From: CAVRXQ01 sp963838845
Lineage (GTDB): Bacteria > Actinomycetota > Acidimicrobiia > Acidimicrobiales > Bog-793
DNA length: 64,000 bases
Direction of reading: 5' to 3'
NCBI GenBank assembly: GCA_963838845.1
Contig: CAWISR010000002.1
Span: forward strand, 434,001 to 498,000
The number at the start of each line of letters is the position of its first letter. Within the stretch, counting starts at the first letter, position 1. Positions 33,210 through 42,791 of the stretch are shown here, in pieces. Below the pieces are notes generated by a model. That model searched no databases. It was not told the DNA's origin and saw nothing but the letters and a program-made list of their open reading frames with translations. The position numbers and the translations under genes are program-made.

Positions 33210-34517
33210 TTAGTTGAACGGAACGGTGATCGGGCCGGGTAGGCGCCGGTAGACGGCGAAGAAGTCGCGATCATCGGGAACGAGGTATCTGTCGGGGGAC
33301 TGATTGGGCTGGGGTTCGACCATGGTCGGGGTGAGACCGTGCGCATGGGTGTACGTAATGAGGGTGTGCCAATAGGGGTTGATGTCGAACTCCATCGCGT
33401 CCACCGCGCCCACATGTTGCAGGATCTGCGCGAGTGAGATCACGGTCTGGTCGTTCGCGACGATAAAGATGAGGTTCCCGTGACGGTCGATGCCGACGCC
33501 GGTACGCCAGACCTGCGTGACGCCGCCCAACGTGTAGCCCCACTGCGGGCTGTTGGGGTTGGTGTTGAGCGTCGGGTTTAGCTGTCCGTTCCAGACAATC
33601 GGAGCGAGGCTCTGGCGCGCCCACGCGACGTTCGGCCCGAGGTGCGAACCAGCACTCCACTTCACGATCGCGACGGTGCCGTTGCGGTAGCCAATCAGCG
33701 TGGCGTTACCGTCGGTGAGCGGTTCGTTCACAAGGCCGTTGTCGGCGGACCCATTGGTGCCGTCTGAGTAGATGAAGCCGGCATTGAAGATTGCGAGCAG
33801 TCGGTAGCGCTGGTCGTTCGGGACCATCATCGGTCCTCTTACGGCAGCGTGCGGCGGCTCGTAGCGACCCGGGTAGTACGCGAGCGCGGTGCGCGAATGG
33901 TCAAACCAGGCGACGTAAGCGACGATCTGCGGGTATTCGAGCTCCGGCCGGTAGGTCGTGACGAGCACCGGTGGGCCACCGTCGACGGGCGGCCCGGTCG
34001 GCTTCCAGATTCCTTCACCAGGAAGCGGGTGTGAGAAGACCGGCTTGATTGGCGGCGGCCAGGGCGCCCTCTGCGTCGACGGCGTTGTTGTGGTCACCCG
34101 ATGCGCTTGACCGATGGTCGGATCGGAGAGCCCGACCGAGGGAAGTCTCTTAAGTTGCGGGCCGCCCGGCTTCGGCGCCTTCGAGCCGTAGTAGTAATGC
34201 TCGGCCTTGTCGACGATGAAGTTTCCGCCTGGAAGGCTCCTTACCCACTCGGCGCTGCGCGCGCCGAAAGACTCGCTCGTTGGCGCCAGCATCCAGCTCG
34301 CATAAGAGACCGCGAGCCAGACGACTGGAATTAGGACGAGAACGGCCGCTGCGAGCAAGGGGCGGCGATGTCTCCTTCGCCATTGCTTTCGCGTCTCGCG
34401 TCGCTGCGCTCGACGCGCGGACCTCCGGGCGAATAGTGCCGAGGCAGATGTGTCACCAGCATCTGCCTGAAGCCTTGGGTGAGTCGAGCGTCTCCTACGT
34501 CCAAGGGCACTACTCAT
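33210..34517 (-). CDS. Phosphodiester glycosidase (NAGPA/DUF2233)-domain protein
   Basis: 435 residues. A basic cytoplasmic N-terminus, one membrane anchor (LLAAAVLVLIPVVWLAVSYA), a Pro-rich linker, and a large extracellular domain. Typical segments of the phosphodiester glycosidase fold are IFNAGFIYSDGTNG, RTGVGIDRHGNLIFIVAND and AVDAMEFDINPYWHTL. It may act on cell-wall or capsule phosphodiester-linked sugars. It ends 76 bp before the hydrolase gene on the same strand, so the two may be co-transcribed. Confidence 0.8.
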   Translation of the reverse strand: MSSALGRRRRSTHPRLQADAGDTSASALFARRSARRAQRRETRKQWRRRHRRPLLAAAVLVLIPVVWLAVSYASWMLAPTSESFGARSAEWVRSLPGGNFIVDKAEHYYYGSKAPKPGGPQLKRLPSVGLSDPTIGQAHRVTTTTPSTQRAPWPPPIKPVFSHPLPGEGIWKPTGPPVDGGPPVLVTTYRPELEYPQIVAYVAWFDHSRTALAYYPGRYEPPHAAVRGPMMVPNDQRYRLLAIFNAGFIYSDGTNGSADNGLVNEPLTDGNATLIGYRNGTVAIVKWSAGSHLGPNVAWARQSLAPIVWNGQLNPTLNTNPNSPQWGYTLGGVTQVWRTGVGIDRHGNLIFIVANDQTVISLAQILQHVGAVDAMEFDINPYWHTLITYTHAHGLTPTMVEPQPNQSPDRYLVPDDRDFFAVYRRLPGPITVPFN

Positions 34518-34595
34518 GATTGCGTTGCCTTCGAGCGCGTGCGGGCATTGCCGAGCTCGCCCCGGGATGAACAGGCTTCGCCACGACGACCGGCG

Positions 34596-34733
34596 TCATC
34601 CAGTCGCGGTGTGCGTCGGCGTGACACCATCGGACGCGAGGCGCTCGAAGCCGTCCGCGGTGTTGAGGAAGCCGGCCGCAGTTCCCGTGACACCCGTCGT
34701 GCCGTTCGTGGCGTGATGGGTCTCGTCGAGCAT
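34596..34733 (-). CDS. Possible small protein or gene fragment
   Basis: A 45-codon frame on the minus strand, MLDETHHATNGTTGVTGTAA then GFLNTADGFERLASDGVTP, has a protein-like composition, unlike overlapping frames. No domain, no clear ribosome site. It may be the start of a decayed gene. It is all I can see in 34518-34900. Confidence 0.25.
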   Translation of the reverse strand: MLDETHHATNGTTGVTGTAAGFLNTADGFERLASDGVTPTHTATG

Positions 34734-34900
34734 CTACTTCCGTGCTGCGGTTAGAGCAGACCGCGGGGTAGCGATGACCGTCGGTGCCCCGCGTCTCTCA
34801 CAGCAGGAACGGTAAAGGTCGAGCCTTACGGGCACATGAACGACGCCATTGATCCCCAGAGGGATCGAGCGCGACGCCTTCGCCATGTAGGCGCCCGTGC

Positions 34901-35449
34901 TCAGTGTCCGAGGACGAGCCGTTGGCGCGTACTCCCGACGAGAATCAGCGCGAGGCCGAGCACGCCGACGTCCCGCAGCACGAGATCGGACAGACCACCA
35001 GATGCGATAAGCGAGACGACAATTTCGAAGAGCAAAACCGCTGCGATCCCGGCTGACACCCGCAGCGCAAAGCCGAAGATGAGCGCCGCGGCCAACACGA
35101 ACAACACCCAGCCGTGGATGAGGACGAGCGCCACGCTCAGGTTCGACCGGGGTGAGAGGATCGGCACGTACCCGGTCCACACGCCGGGCTGGACGAGTTC
35201 GTGGTACCCGAACCACGCGAGCACCAGGCCGAGCAGTACCCGACCAAGAGTGGGCGCCCAATCGCCAAATGTGAGGGCCGCCTTTTTGACGACGTCCTCG
35301 AGTTCCAAGGGCGCGCCACCTGCGACGTGCCGCCCGAGGCCGGCATTGCTCGAATCCTCGGAGACGTCAAGCTGTGACGCGATCGCGGTGGTCGCTGCGG
35401 CTCGCGGTCGGCGGTCCGTCCGGCGTCGCGCTCGTCTTCCTCTACTCAT
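34901..35449 (-). CDS. DoxX-family membrane protein
   Basis: Up to 182 residues; the first 45 are Arg/Ala-rich and the true start may be downstream. Four membrane segments are visible: LGRVLLGLVLAWFGYHELV, LVLIHGWVLFVLAAALIFGF, VSAGIAAVLLFEIVVSLI and DVGVLGLALILVGS. The WFGYHELVQPGVWTGYVP loop after the first helix is typical of DoxX/SURF4-type proteins, which are linked to redox or sulphur metabolism in the membrane. Lies in a minus-strand run with secreted proteins. Confidence 0.75.
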   Translation of the reverse strand: MSRGRRARRRTDRRPRAAATTAIASQLDVSEDSSNAGLGRHVAGGAPLELEDVVKKAALTFGDWAPTLGRVLLGLVLAWFGYHELVQPGVWTGYVPILSPRSNLSVALVLIHGWVLFVLAAALIFGFALRVSAGIAAVLLFEIVVSLIASGGLSDLVLRDVGVLGLALILVGSTRQRLVLGH

Positions 35450-35473
35450 CGCTTCCCGCTCAGTTGTCGAAGC

Positions 35474-36100
35474 TCACTGGACGATATGGCCCGACGAGTC
35501 GGTCGCGATCAGCCCGTCGTCGCCGTAGCTGTAGTCAGAGCCGCCCGAGTCGTCACCCAAGGTGGTGTCGACGAAGTAGAGCTTGTCGCTCGAGGGGTAA
35601 ACCTTCTGCAGCGCTGACTGCCCGCTTCCGGATGCGACGAGATTGATCGAGATCTCGGAGCCGCGATGGTGGATCGAATACTTAAAACCGGAGAGCGCCA
35701 GCTGTGCCGACGCCGTCTCCTTCGACGGGTAGATCTCGTAAGCGTACGGTGCATATGGGCTGCTCGACAGGACCGGTCCTCGCGTCTTCGGTGGCGACGA
35801 CGATGTTGACGTCGAATTCGGGCGCTGACTTGTACTCGCCGTACCGTGGTGTGCCGGCGGATTGTGATGAGCGCGAACTGGACGCTTCGCGGCCGATTGT
35901 TGCGCGTCGGAGGACTGGTAGTTGTTCCCGCTGACGGACAGGGCGCCCGTCACCACGCCTGATCCACGAACCGACCATCCACGGGCTCCGAGGGCGACGC
36001 CGACAATTGCGACGAGGACCGTGAGCGCAAGTGGTGCTCGCGCCCGGTTCGAGCTGAGGCGATTACGGTCGACGATCGCCGTGTTCTTGCGCGTATTCAC
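35474..36100 (-). CDS. Membrane-anchored or secreted hypothetical protein
   Basis: 208 residues. One N-terminal hydrophobic segment (LALTVLVAIVGVALGARGW) is followed by a long Ser/Thr/His-rich disordered linker (residues about 55-110) and a C-terminal beta-rich domain of about 95 residues (YEIYPSKETASAQLALSGFK, LYFVDTTLGDDSGGSDYSYG). No catalytic motif. Its 24-bp distance from the DoxX gene suggests an operon. Confidence 0.65.
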   Translation of the reverse strand: MNTRKNTAIVDRNRLSSNRARAPLALTVLVAIVGVALGARGWSVRGSGVVTGALSVSGNNYQSSDAQQSAAKRPVRAHHNPPAHHGTASTSQRPNSTSTSSSPPKTRGPVLSSSPYAPYAYEIYPSKETASAQLALSGFKYSIHHRGSEISINLVASGSGQSALQKVYPSSDKLYFVDTTLGDDSGGSDYSYGDDGLIATDSSGHIVQ

Positions 36101-36584
36101 CGCCGGACCTCTCCGGATCGGGTCTCGTGGCCAGTAGGCACTGGAGCAGGAAAGCCGCGATGCGCACGGCGCGAAGATTCACGTCCGCTTGCCATCCTCC
36201 TCCTCGGTCTGTCGGTATCGAACCGCGGCGATGCCACGATCGTGAGGTCGAGGGTAGGAGCCGGACCTTACGCAAACATGAAGCTGACGACCGTGCCCTA
36301 AGTGAAAGCGATCCTGCGCCTCCTGGAACTCGACGGGTCGGACAATAAAAAGATCGCTCAGCGGAGCGTCACGCGGTGAGGCGCTCGTGCACAGGTGCCG
36401 GCCCAGATCCTGTCGCGACGTAGGGGGCGATTCGGCAACGTGCGCGAACAATCGGGAACTACGTTGGCACTGACGAGTAAATAACGGGTGATTTCTTACT
36501 TGGTACTTCCAACGCGTCAATCCCTCGTAAATGTGAATCTGACGTGTCGTCGCGTTTGTACAACTACTCCAACGAATCTCCGTC
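36101..36584. other. Intergenic, no gene supported
   Basis: About 480 bp between the histidine kinase 3' end and the secreted-protein start, both on the minus strand. A frame across 36179-36634 reads as low-complexity shadow. The promoter of the 36100 gene is expected here. Confidence 0.4.
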
Positions 36585-37964
36585 TCATTTGGCGAGAGGT
36601 GCACTGATGGGTGTGTCAGATGGGCCATCATCAATGAAAGGGCGCGCCGAAGGCAGCTGAGTGCCTTCTTGGAGGATCGGCGTATCGATCCCGTCTTCTG
36701 CTCGAAATCGCGGCCACGAGACTTCGATATGTGCGCCTCCGAAGCGCGCAGTGGCCACGCTCAATGTGCCGCCGGTCGCTTTGACGACCGCGTTCGCGAT
36801 TGAGAGGCCGAGGCCGGCACCTCCAGGGACGGTACTCGCGCGGTGAAACCGCAACAGGATGTGCTGGCGCTCCTCCTCGGCGATCCCAGGACCGCTGTCG
36901 TCGACGGTGACCGTCACGCGATTCTCCGTCGAGGCGACCGACACTTCGACGCGTCCGTCCGGGTTGGTGTACCGACAGGCGTTGTCGAGAAGAACCGAGA
37001 CGAGGCGATCGAGCCAGTCCGCGGGAGCGACGACGATCGGAGCGAGCTCACCCGACTCAGCGAACGAGATGGTGAGCCTCTGGCGAGAAGCGAGGGCGCC
37101 GAAACGCTCTGAACACGCCCTCGAGATGTTCGCCACGTCGACCGGCTCCTGCGGCGGACTCACGGGAAGTGCATCGAGACGCGCCAACCACAACAGGTCA
37201 TCGACGATGCTGCGCAACCTTTTGGACTCATCCGCGACCCGTTCCAGCGCGATCCGATAGGCGGAAGCTGTCCGATCGGAGCTGAGCGCGAGACCGACTT
37301 CCGCCTCAATCACGCTGAGCGGCGTGCGCAACTCGTGTGAAGCATCTGCGGTGAACTCGAGCTGGCGAAGGCGCGCCCGCTCGATCGGCGTCGCGGCACG
37401 CCGACCGATGATCGTTGCTGCGAGGAACAAACTGAGCAGGATGATCGGCGCGAGTACCCCCTCGACGAGCAGGAGCGTCGAGCGCACGCTTCCGACTTCC
37501 TCGGTGCTCGTGGCGACCACGATCCGGCCGCTCGGAATCTCGACCCCCTCGAGTCGAAATGTTCGACCCCCGAACCCTGCGTTCACGGGTTCACCGGCCC
37601 GCAAATCGGCCACGGGAAGCGAGGGGGCACCGGCGCTGAGCCGATTGGCTTTCGTCGCACCGGCTGGCACGAACCAGGCGAGGATCGGCGCGTCATCGAA
37701 GTCACCCGCCGAGCTCGGCACTGCGGTGGTGACCGGACTCCCCGGACTTAGCTGCTTCGGGAACCCATGGGTGAGCGAAACCAGGCGCCCTGCTAGGCGA
37801 GCGTCGATCGAGGTGTAGAGGTGATCAACGACGACGAGGTCGGCAACCGTACAGGCCAAGAGGTAGACGACGAGGGCGAGCACGGTCGCGCTGAACGCGA
37901 CACGTCGGGCGTGGAGGCGAACGCGTCCGCTCGAAACGCCAGATCCGAGCTTCTCTGCGTTCAT
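36585..37964 (-). CDS. Sensor histidine kinase
   Basis: About 459 residues. First membrane helix at residues 24-45 (VAFSATVLALVVYLLACTVA), an extracellular sensor domain of about 130 residues, a second helix (LLLVEGVLAPIILLSLFLAA), then the H-box TADASHELRTPLSVIEAEVG, N-box LLDNACRYTNPDG, G1 DSGPGI and G2 GGAGLGLSI. All catalytic boxes are intact. Signal unknown. ATG 37964 overlaps the response-regulator stop (ATGA), so the pair is co-translated. Confidence 0.93.
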   Translation of the reverse strand: MNAEKLGSGVSSGRVRLHARRVAFSATVLALVVYLLACTVADLVVVDHLYTSIDARLAGRLVSLTHGFPKQLSPGSPVTTAVPSSAGDFDDAPILAWFVPAGATKANRLSAGAPSLPVADLRAGEPVNAGFGGRTFRLEGVEIPSGRIVVATSTEEVGSVRSTLLLVEGVLAPIILLSLFLAATIIGRRAATPIERARLRQLEFTADASHELRTPLSVIEAEVGLALSSDRTASAYRIALERVADESKRLRSIVDDLLWLARLDALPVSPPQEPVDVANISRACSERFGALASRQRLTISFAESGELAPIVVAPADWLDRLVSVLLDNACRYTNPDGRVEVSVASTENRVTVTVDDSGPGIAEEERQHILLRFHRASTVPGGAGLGLSIANAVVKATGGTLSVATARFGGAHIEVSWPRFRAEDGIDTPILQEGTQLPSARPFIDDGPSDTPISAPLAK

Positions 37965-38629
37965 GAAGCCACCAAGCGGTATCCCGCGCCCCGCAGCGTC
38001 TCGATCCTCGCGTCGCAGCGGGCGAGCTTGGCTCGAAGACGGGCGATGTGTACGTCGATCGTGTTCGAGCCGACGGCGTCGGCCTCTTCGGGCCATGCTT
38101 GGAGCGCGATCGTGCTGCGTTGAACGACCGCCGGACTTCTTCTGAGGAGCAGCTCGATGATGGCGAACTCCCGGGGAGTGAGCTCCGCGGGTGCACCGCC
38201 CACGAGCACCTCTCGGGTGGCTGGGTCAATACTGAGCGATCCACACCGGAGGAGAGGATTGCGGTCGCCGCTTGGTCGGCGGAGCAAGGCGCGAAGGCGG
38301 GCCAGCAGTTCGCCGTAGTCGAACGGCTTGATCAGGTAGTCATCTGCGCCCTCGTCGAGGGCCCGGATGCGGTCAGGAGGGGCATCTTTTGCCGTGAGCA
38401 TGAGGAACGGAGTGCGGATACCCTGCCGGCGTGCCCAAATGATGATCTCGAGTCCGGAAGCTCCCGGCATGCGCCAGTCGAGAACACCCACACAGTATTC
38501 ATAGGCGCGTAGGTACTGGCGGGCATCCTCGCCGTTCGTAACGGCATCGACGACGTAGCCGGCTTCGCGAAGCCCACGTTCGAGCACGTCCCGCAGGCTG
38601 GCATCATCCTCGGCTACAAGAACCCGCAT
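37961..38629 (-). CDS. OmpR-family response regulator
   Basis: 222 residues. Receiver domain with the acidic pair AEDD, phospho-acceptor Asp51 in VLDWRMPG, Thr/Lys switch residues (LTAKDAP, YLIKPFDY). The C-terminal winged helix (residues about 125-220) contains LTPREFAIIELLLRRSP and VGSNTIDVHIARLRAKL. Forms a two-component pair with the overlapping kinase gene. ATG 38629 starts exactly at the receiver (MRVLVAEDDA); the frame upstream is noise. Confidence 0.95.
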   Translation of the reverse strand: MRVLVAEDDASLRDVLERGLREAGYVVDAVTNGEDARQYLRAYEYCVGVLDWRMPGASGLEIIIWARRQGIRTPFLMLTAKDAPPDRIRALDEGADDYLIKPFDYGELLARLRALLRRPSGDRNPLLRCGSLSIDPATREVLVGGAPAELTPREFAIIELLLRRSPAVVQRSTIALQAWPEEADAVGSNTIDVHIARLRAKLARCDARIETLRGAGYRLVAS

Positions 38630-38651
38630 AACAACAAATAGTGTCGCAGCC

Positions 38652-39284
38652 TCAGCCCAGCTCATCCTGCAAAGCGATGCGCTCGAGCTTGAGCTGTCGT
38701 AGTCGGTGGACGATGAACACACTCCCGATGACGACGACCACTCCGGCGGCGAGATAGCCGACGTAACTGAAGTCCGTGACGATGCGGTGCCAGCTCGAAC
38801 CGAGCGCGAATCCGATGCTCGCGAGCCCTCCGCACCAGATGGTGCAGGCGGCCAGGGTAAAGGTCACGAATTTCGCGAGCGACATCTCGCCGATCCCCGC
38901 AGCGATCGAGATGAACGACCGTACGAACGGTATGAAGCGACCGAAGAAGACCAGCGGTTCTCCTCGGCGAGCGAACCATCCCTCGGCGCGATCGAGGTCC
39001 TTATGGGTGAGAAGGACGTACTTGCCGACCCGATCGACGAGATTGCGACCTTCGTAGCGCCCGATCGCGTACCCGATGGACGATCCCGTGACCTCACCGA
39101 TGGCTGCAAAGAGGATGACGAGCAGCAGCTGAAGGCGGTCGTGGTGACCGGTGACCACTTGGCCGCTGGCGAGCACCCCGGCGTAACCGATGGCGATCTC
39201 GGAGCCAACTGGTATGCCGAGCGCCGCGAGCGCCGCGATGCCGAAGAGCGCGAGATAGCCCCAAGTTGCCAGGATGTGTTCCAT
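38652..39284 (-). CDS. DedA-family membrane protein
   Basis: 210 residues. Characteristic reentrant and membrane segments: YLALFGIAALAALGIPVGSE, GRFIPFVRSFISIAAGIGEM with the conserved Arg residues, and a C-terminal helix. DedA/SNARE-associated proteins act as phospholipid or undecaprenyl-phosphate scramblases/translocases and affect membrane potential. It lies 22 bp upstream of the response-regulator gene on the same strand and may share its transcript. Confidence 0.92.
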   Translation of the reverse strand: MEHILATWGYLALFGIAALAALGIPVGSEIAIGYAGVLASGQVVTGHHDRLQLLLVILFAAIGEVTGSSIGYAIGRYEGRNLVDRVGKYVLLTHKDLDRAEGWFARRGEPLVFFGRFIPFVRSFISIAAGIGEMSLAKFVTFTLAACTIWCGGLASIGFALGSSWHRIVTDFSYVGYLAAGVVVVIGSVFIVHRLRQLKLERIALQDELG

Positions 39285-39372
39285 CGTGCCTCTCTAGACA
39301 GACGATCGAGTTAACGATGGTCCGCGAACATGACGCCTACATGAAGGCGATTCTCGGCGGCTCGGCATCACG

Positions 39373-40116
39373 GTGCCGATGAAGTCGACCTCTACTGCCT
39401 CAGATCGAAGCGGAGTCGCGCCGGCGCTGTTCGCGCCGCTGGGTCCCCGGTACGACAAACTCTCCGAGCTGTTGTCGTTCGGCCAAGACCGCCGCTGGCG
39501 TCAAGCGATGGTCGACCGCATCGAGGCGGCACGACCCAAGGTCGTGCTGGACGTCGCTTCAGGAACCGGCAAGGTGTCCTTCGACCTGCTGCATCGGACG
39601 GGTTGTCGGGTCGTCGGTCTCGATCTTTCAGAAGAAATGTTGACCGAGGCAACTCGGAAGTCGCGAACGGAAGACCGCGCGGGCCGTGCTTGCTTCGTGT
39701 CCGGACATGCCGACAGCCTCCCGTTTCCGGACGGAACATTCGATGCTCTTACCTTCACCTACCTCCTTCGTTACGTCGGTGATCCGCAGCACACCCTCGA
39801 CGAGCTCGCCCGGGTCGTGCAGCCCGGTGGGGTGATGGCGAGTGTCGAGTTCCTTCGTCCACCGAACATGTTCTGGCGGTTCTGGTGGTGGGGATACACG
39901 AGATGGCTGCTCCCCTTTGCAGGGTGGATCACCGGCGGTCGCGCCTGGTTCCGGGTGGGGCGCTTCCTCGGTCCGAGCATCTCCGCGCACGACGAGCGCT
40001 ACCCGGTGTCCTGGGCCGTTGACAGCTGGCGCCGAGCGGGATTCGAGGACGTCGGCTGGAAGGTGATGAGCCTTGGCGGTGGATTGGTCATGTGGGGGCG
40101 GCGCGCTGGTGAATGA
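39373..40116 (+). CDS. UbiE/MenG-type methyltransferase
   Basis: 247 residues, class I SAM methyltransferase close to demethylmenaquinone C-methyltransferase. Segments: FAPLGPRYDKLSELLSFGQD, VLDVASGTGKVSFDL (SAM motif I), LPFPDGTFDALTFTYLLRYV and ARVVQPGGVMASVEFLRP. It would methylate the menaquinone ring at the membrane. The next gene overlaps its stop codon by 8 bp, so the pair is a unit. ATG 39373 used; a second ATG lies two codons later. Confidence 0.85.
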   Translation: MPMKSTSTASDRSGVAPALFAPLGPRYDKLSELLSFGQDRRWRQAMVDRIEAARPKVVLDVASGTGKVSFDLLHRTGCRVVGLDLSEEMLTEATRKSRTEDRAGRACFVSGHADSLPFPDGTFDALTFTYLLRYVGDPQHTLDELARVVQPGGVMASVEFLRPPNMFWRFWWWGYTRWLLPFAGWITGGRAWFRVGRFLGPSISAHDERYPVSWAVDSWRRAGFEDVGWKVMSLGGGLVMWGRRAGE

Positions 40117-40900
40117 AGACAGGGTGCCCGCGAGGCGTTTCGAAGGCGCGGACGAGCAACCGGGGTCAGAAACCGAAGAGACGCGCCCCGCCTTCTACGC
40201 GGCGCGTTCGGGGTCCTGGGGGGATTGGTGGACGCTTCTACATCCTCCCTATACCGCATGGCACCTCGCGTACGTCGTCATCGGCGCTTCGCTCGCGCCG
40301 CTGGTGAACGCCACCAAGCTCGTTGCCACGGTGCTGGCGTTCTTTCTGGCCGTCGGGTTGGCGGCCCACGCCCTCGACGAGCTGAAGGGACGTCCGTTGA
40401 GGACGGGTATCCCCGACTGGGTGCTAGGTGGCGTCGCGGCGGTCGCTCTTGCCGGCGCGGTTGCCCTCGGTATCGCCGGAGTCATCAAGGTCGGGTGGGT
40501 TCTCGTGCCGTTCCTCGTAATCGGGCCGGTTCTCGTCGTCGGCTACTGCTCAGAACTGATGGGCGGCGTCCTGCACAACGACCTGACGTTTGGTATCGCC
40601 TGGGGTGCCTTTCCAGTCCTCACCGCCTACGTCGCTCAGACCGACCGACTCACCGCCGCGGCCGTGCTCGCCGCGCTCGCCGCGCTGGCCTTTTCCGTCG
40701 TCCAGCGGATGCTCAGCACGCCGGCACGACTGCTGCGCCGGAGGGCCTCCGCGGTCGAAGGGAGCGTCGAGCTGACGAGCGGAACGTCGATCGCGCTCGA
40801 CCGGCGAACCTTGCTCATCCCGCTGGAAAGGGCGCTGCGAGCGATGGCCGGTGCCATAGTCCTGCTTGCGACGGCACTGGCGATTGCGCGACTGACGTGA
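40109..40900 (+). CDS. Polytopic membrane protein paired with the methyltransferase
   Basis: About 263 residues with 6-7 membrane segments, such as TKLVATVLAFFLAVGLAAHA, VLGGVAAVALAGAVALGIAG and VGWVLVPFLVIGPVLVVGYC. The loops HPPYTAWHLAYVVIGASLAP and ALDELKGRPLRTGIP recall UbiA-type prenyltransferase topology, but the two Asp-rich motifs of UbiA are not evident, so I do not call it UbiA. GTG 40109 overlaps the methyltransferase stop (GTGAATGA). Confidence 0.7.
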   Translation: MNEDRVPARRFEGADEQPGSETEETRPAFYAARSGSWGDWWTLLHPPYTAWHLAYVVIGASLAPLVNATKLVATVLAFFLAVGLAAHALDELKGRPLRTGIPDWVLGGVAAVALAGAVALGIAGVIKVGWVLVPFLVIGPVLVVGYCSELMGGVLHNDLTFGIAWGAFPVLTAYVAQTDRLTAAAVLAALAALAFSVVQRMLSTPARLLRRRASAVEGSVELTSGTSIALDRRTLLIPLERALRAMAGAIVLLATALAIARLT

Positions 40901-40929
40901 GCACGCCCAGCAGCGGGAGTGCTTGAAAA

Positions 40930-41290
40930 GCGCCGGGTGGAACGCTGCGAATGAACGATGCGACGAGGGTCGAGCAGCGCCGCAACGACGACCATGCTCG
41001 CCGCTGGTCGGATCTCTTTGAAGATCTCGCCGTGCACCCGTCCGACGGCACCGGCATCAGCGGCTGACGTCAAATACATCCGGGTACGAACGACGTCACT
41101 GAATTCGGCCCAAGCTGCACAAGAGCGTCGTTGATGATTTCGAAACACCGTCGTGTTTTGCTCCTCGACATCGTAAGGACACTCGCCCGACGGCCAAATC
41201 GGTGCTGTCCCGGAATCAACGACCCGATTACCAACACGAACGGCACGGCTGAAACCGATCGATGTTTCGTATGGTGAACCGGAGGTAATC
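40930..41290 (-). pseudogene. RidA-family protein, frame-disrupted
   Basis: RidA-like segments are spread over frames: SPYETSIGFSRAVRVGNRVV and SGTAPIWPSGECPYDVEEQ in one, TRRCFEIINDALVQLGP in a second, then SDVVRTRMYLTSAADAGAVG and EIRPAASMVVVAALLDP back in the first. An extra A in the AAAA run after GAGGAGC and a missing G before CCGAATTC explain the switch and return. The usual C-terminal strand after LLDP (WKVEIE) is replaced by unrelated sequence. RidA hydrolyses reactive enamines; this copy is probably dead. Confidence 0.7.
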
Positions 41291-41520
41291 GTTGACCTGT
41301 GCGTCTCTCTTCGCATCCGGATACGCGTATCACGTGTCGGGACGACACCGAGCAGGAGCGGTTATGGGATGCGTTCGGGGAATCTCTCATAATCGACCTC
41401 CCCATCCTTTAACGCCGTCGTCGATTTGGAGCCTCAGGCAAGCGCCACAGATCCTTGACGTAATCCGTAATCGGATAATCCCCATGCAAGGAGCTTGAAC
41501 TGAATCACATCCAGAGCTCG

Positions 41521-42642
41521 TCATTGAACGCCGAACGTCGCATGGACAACCTGGCCAGATCGACCAGCATGAGCTTCGGCCAAGCGCTCGTCAAAGGACG
41601 CAGCAATCGCCTCGTCAAGTTCTGGGAATAGGTGCCCATAGCGATCGAGTGTCACGCTGATCGACGAGTGTCCCATCCGCATTTGTATTGCTTTCGGATG
41701 TGCGCCTGAGGCGATAGCGAGAGCGACGCTCGTGTGACGCAGGTCGTGAAAGCGGCACGTTATCCCTGCCTGCTGGAGTGCCGGGCCGAAGTAGTGGGTC
41801 TGAAAGCTCGATGCGATGAGCGGATTACCGGCAACGTTGGCGAAGACCAGTCCATCGGAGCCCTGCTGCGAGAACCGTTCCAGATGATCTGCGAGGGACG
41901 ATGCTGTGAAGGTGGCGATCGTTATCGATCGGACCGAGCTTTTGGTCTTCGGCTTCTTGCGTAGCCACTGACCAGCTCCGAGACGAATCAGCTGCTCGGT
42001 GACCCGGATCTTTCGTTCTCGGAGCTCAACTGCATTTCGACGCAAGCCGATGAGTTCGCTCCAACGCATGCCGGTGTCCACCGCCAGATAGATCAGGGTC
42101 CGGTATCGGTCGGGATGTGCCTCTGCGAGGAGCGCTACCTCGTTCCACGAGAGGAAATTCATTTCCCTCGTGGCTACCCGAGGAGCTTGTACCCGGTCGC
42201 ATGGGTTTGAGGGGATCTTCTCCTTTTCGACCGCCACTTGCAGCATTCTTCGCAAGGTGCGGTAATGGCGATGAACGGAACTCGACGACAAACCGGCATC
42301 GATCTCATCGAGCAACCAAGCCTCGATTTCAGCAGCGGGCAGGTTTCCGATTCGGTAAGTACCAAAGCGGGGGAGGATATAACGGTCTAGGTCTCTGCGG
42401 TATGTCTGCTGCGTTGTGATCTCTAGCCGTCGAGCAAGAGACAGGAACTCTTCGGACCACTGCTTGACGGTGATGTTGGCTCCGCGTGGATCGAGCCAGT
42501 TGCCCCGTTCGATATCGACCTGCACTTCTCGCAGAAACCGATGAGCATCGTCTTTCCGTGTGAACGTTTTGCTGCGTTGTTTGCCGAGACTGTCTCGGTA
42601 ACGCGCCCGGTATCGCCCGTTGCGCCTTTCGATGTACGCCAC
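41521..42642 (-). CDS. Tyrosine-type site-specific integrase
   Basis: About 373 residues. The arm-type N-terminal domain (YIERRNGRYRARYRDSLGKQ) is followed by a SAM-like core-binding domain and a catalytic domain with Arg in MRWSELIGLRR, HDLRHTSVALAI, MGHSSISVTLDRYGHLFP: the R, HxxR, H and Y residues are all present. GTG 42642 has GGGAGG 7 bp upstream; the longer frame to 42852 runs into the tRNA. It stands 150 bp from the 3' end of tRNA-Cys and most likely integrates at that tRNA. It looks full length and active. Confidence 0.92.
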   Translation of the reverse strand: MAYIERRNGRYRARYRDSLGKQRSKTFTRKDDAHRFLREVQVDIERGNWLDPRGANITVKQWSEEFLSLARRLEITTQQTYRRDLDRYILPRFGTYRIGNLPAAEIEAWLLDEIDAGLSSSSVHRHYRTLRRMLQVAVEKEKIPSNPCDRVQAPRVATREMNFLSWNEVALLAEAHPDRYRTLIYLAVDTGMRWSELIGLRRNAVELRERKIRVTEQLIRLGAGQWLRKKPKTKSSVRSITIATFTASSLADHLERFSQQGSDGLVFANVAGNPLIASSFQTHYFGPALQQAGITCRFHDLRHTSVALAIASGAHPKAIQMRMGHSSISVTLDRYGHLFPELDEAIAASFDERLAEAHAGRSGQVVHATFGVQ

Positions 42643-42791
42643 TGGAACCTCCCTCGTTGGCTCCCCTGGGAGCGTGCTGGGAGCACACAGGGAGCGGAAC
42701 AGGGGGTTCCAGGGGTCTCGATCGGTCAGCCACGGTCCCTGACGGACAAGTCGAAAACCGGCCCTGACCTGCCACGATAGAGGAAAATCGC

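Noticed and set aside
36179..36634. 151-codon minus-strand frame upstream of the kinase end
   Set aside because: No domain, overlaps the kinase 3' end out of frame, low-complexity His/Arg composition.
41494..41505. Extra copy of the dyad motif near the integrase (CTTGAACTGAAT)
   Set aside because: Only 12 bases match and the ATTA arm is absent, so chance cannot be excluded.
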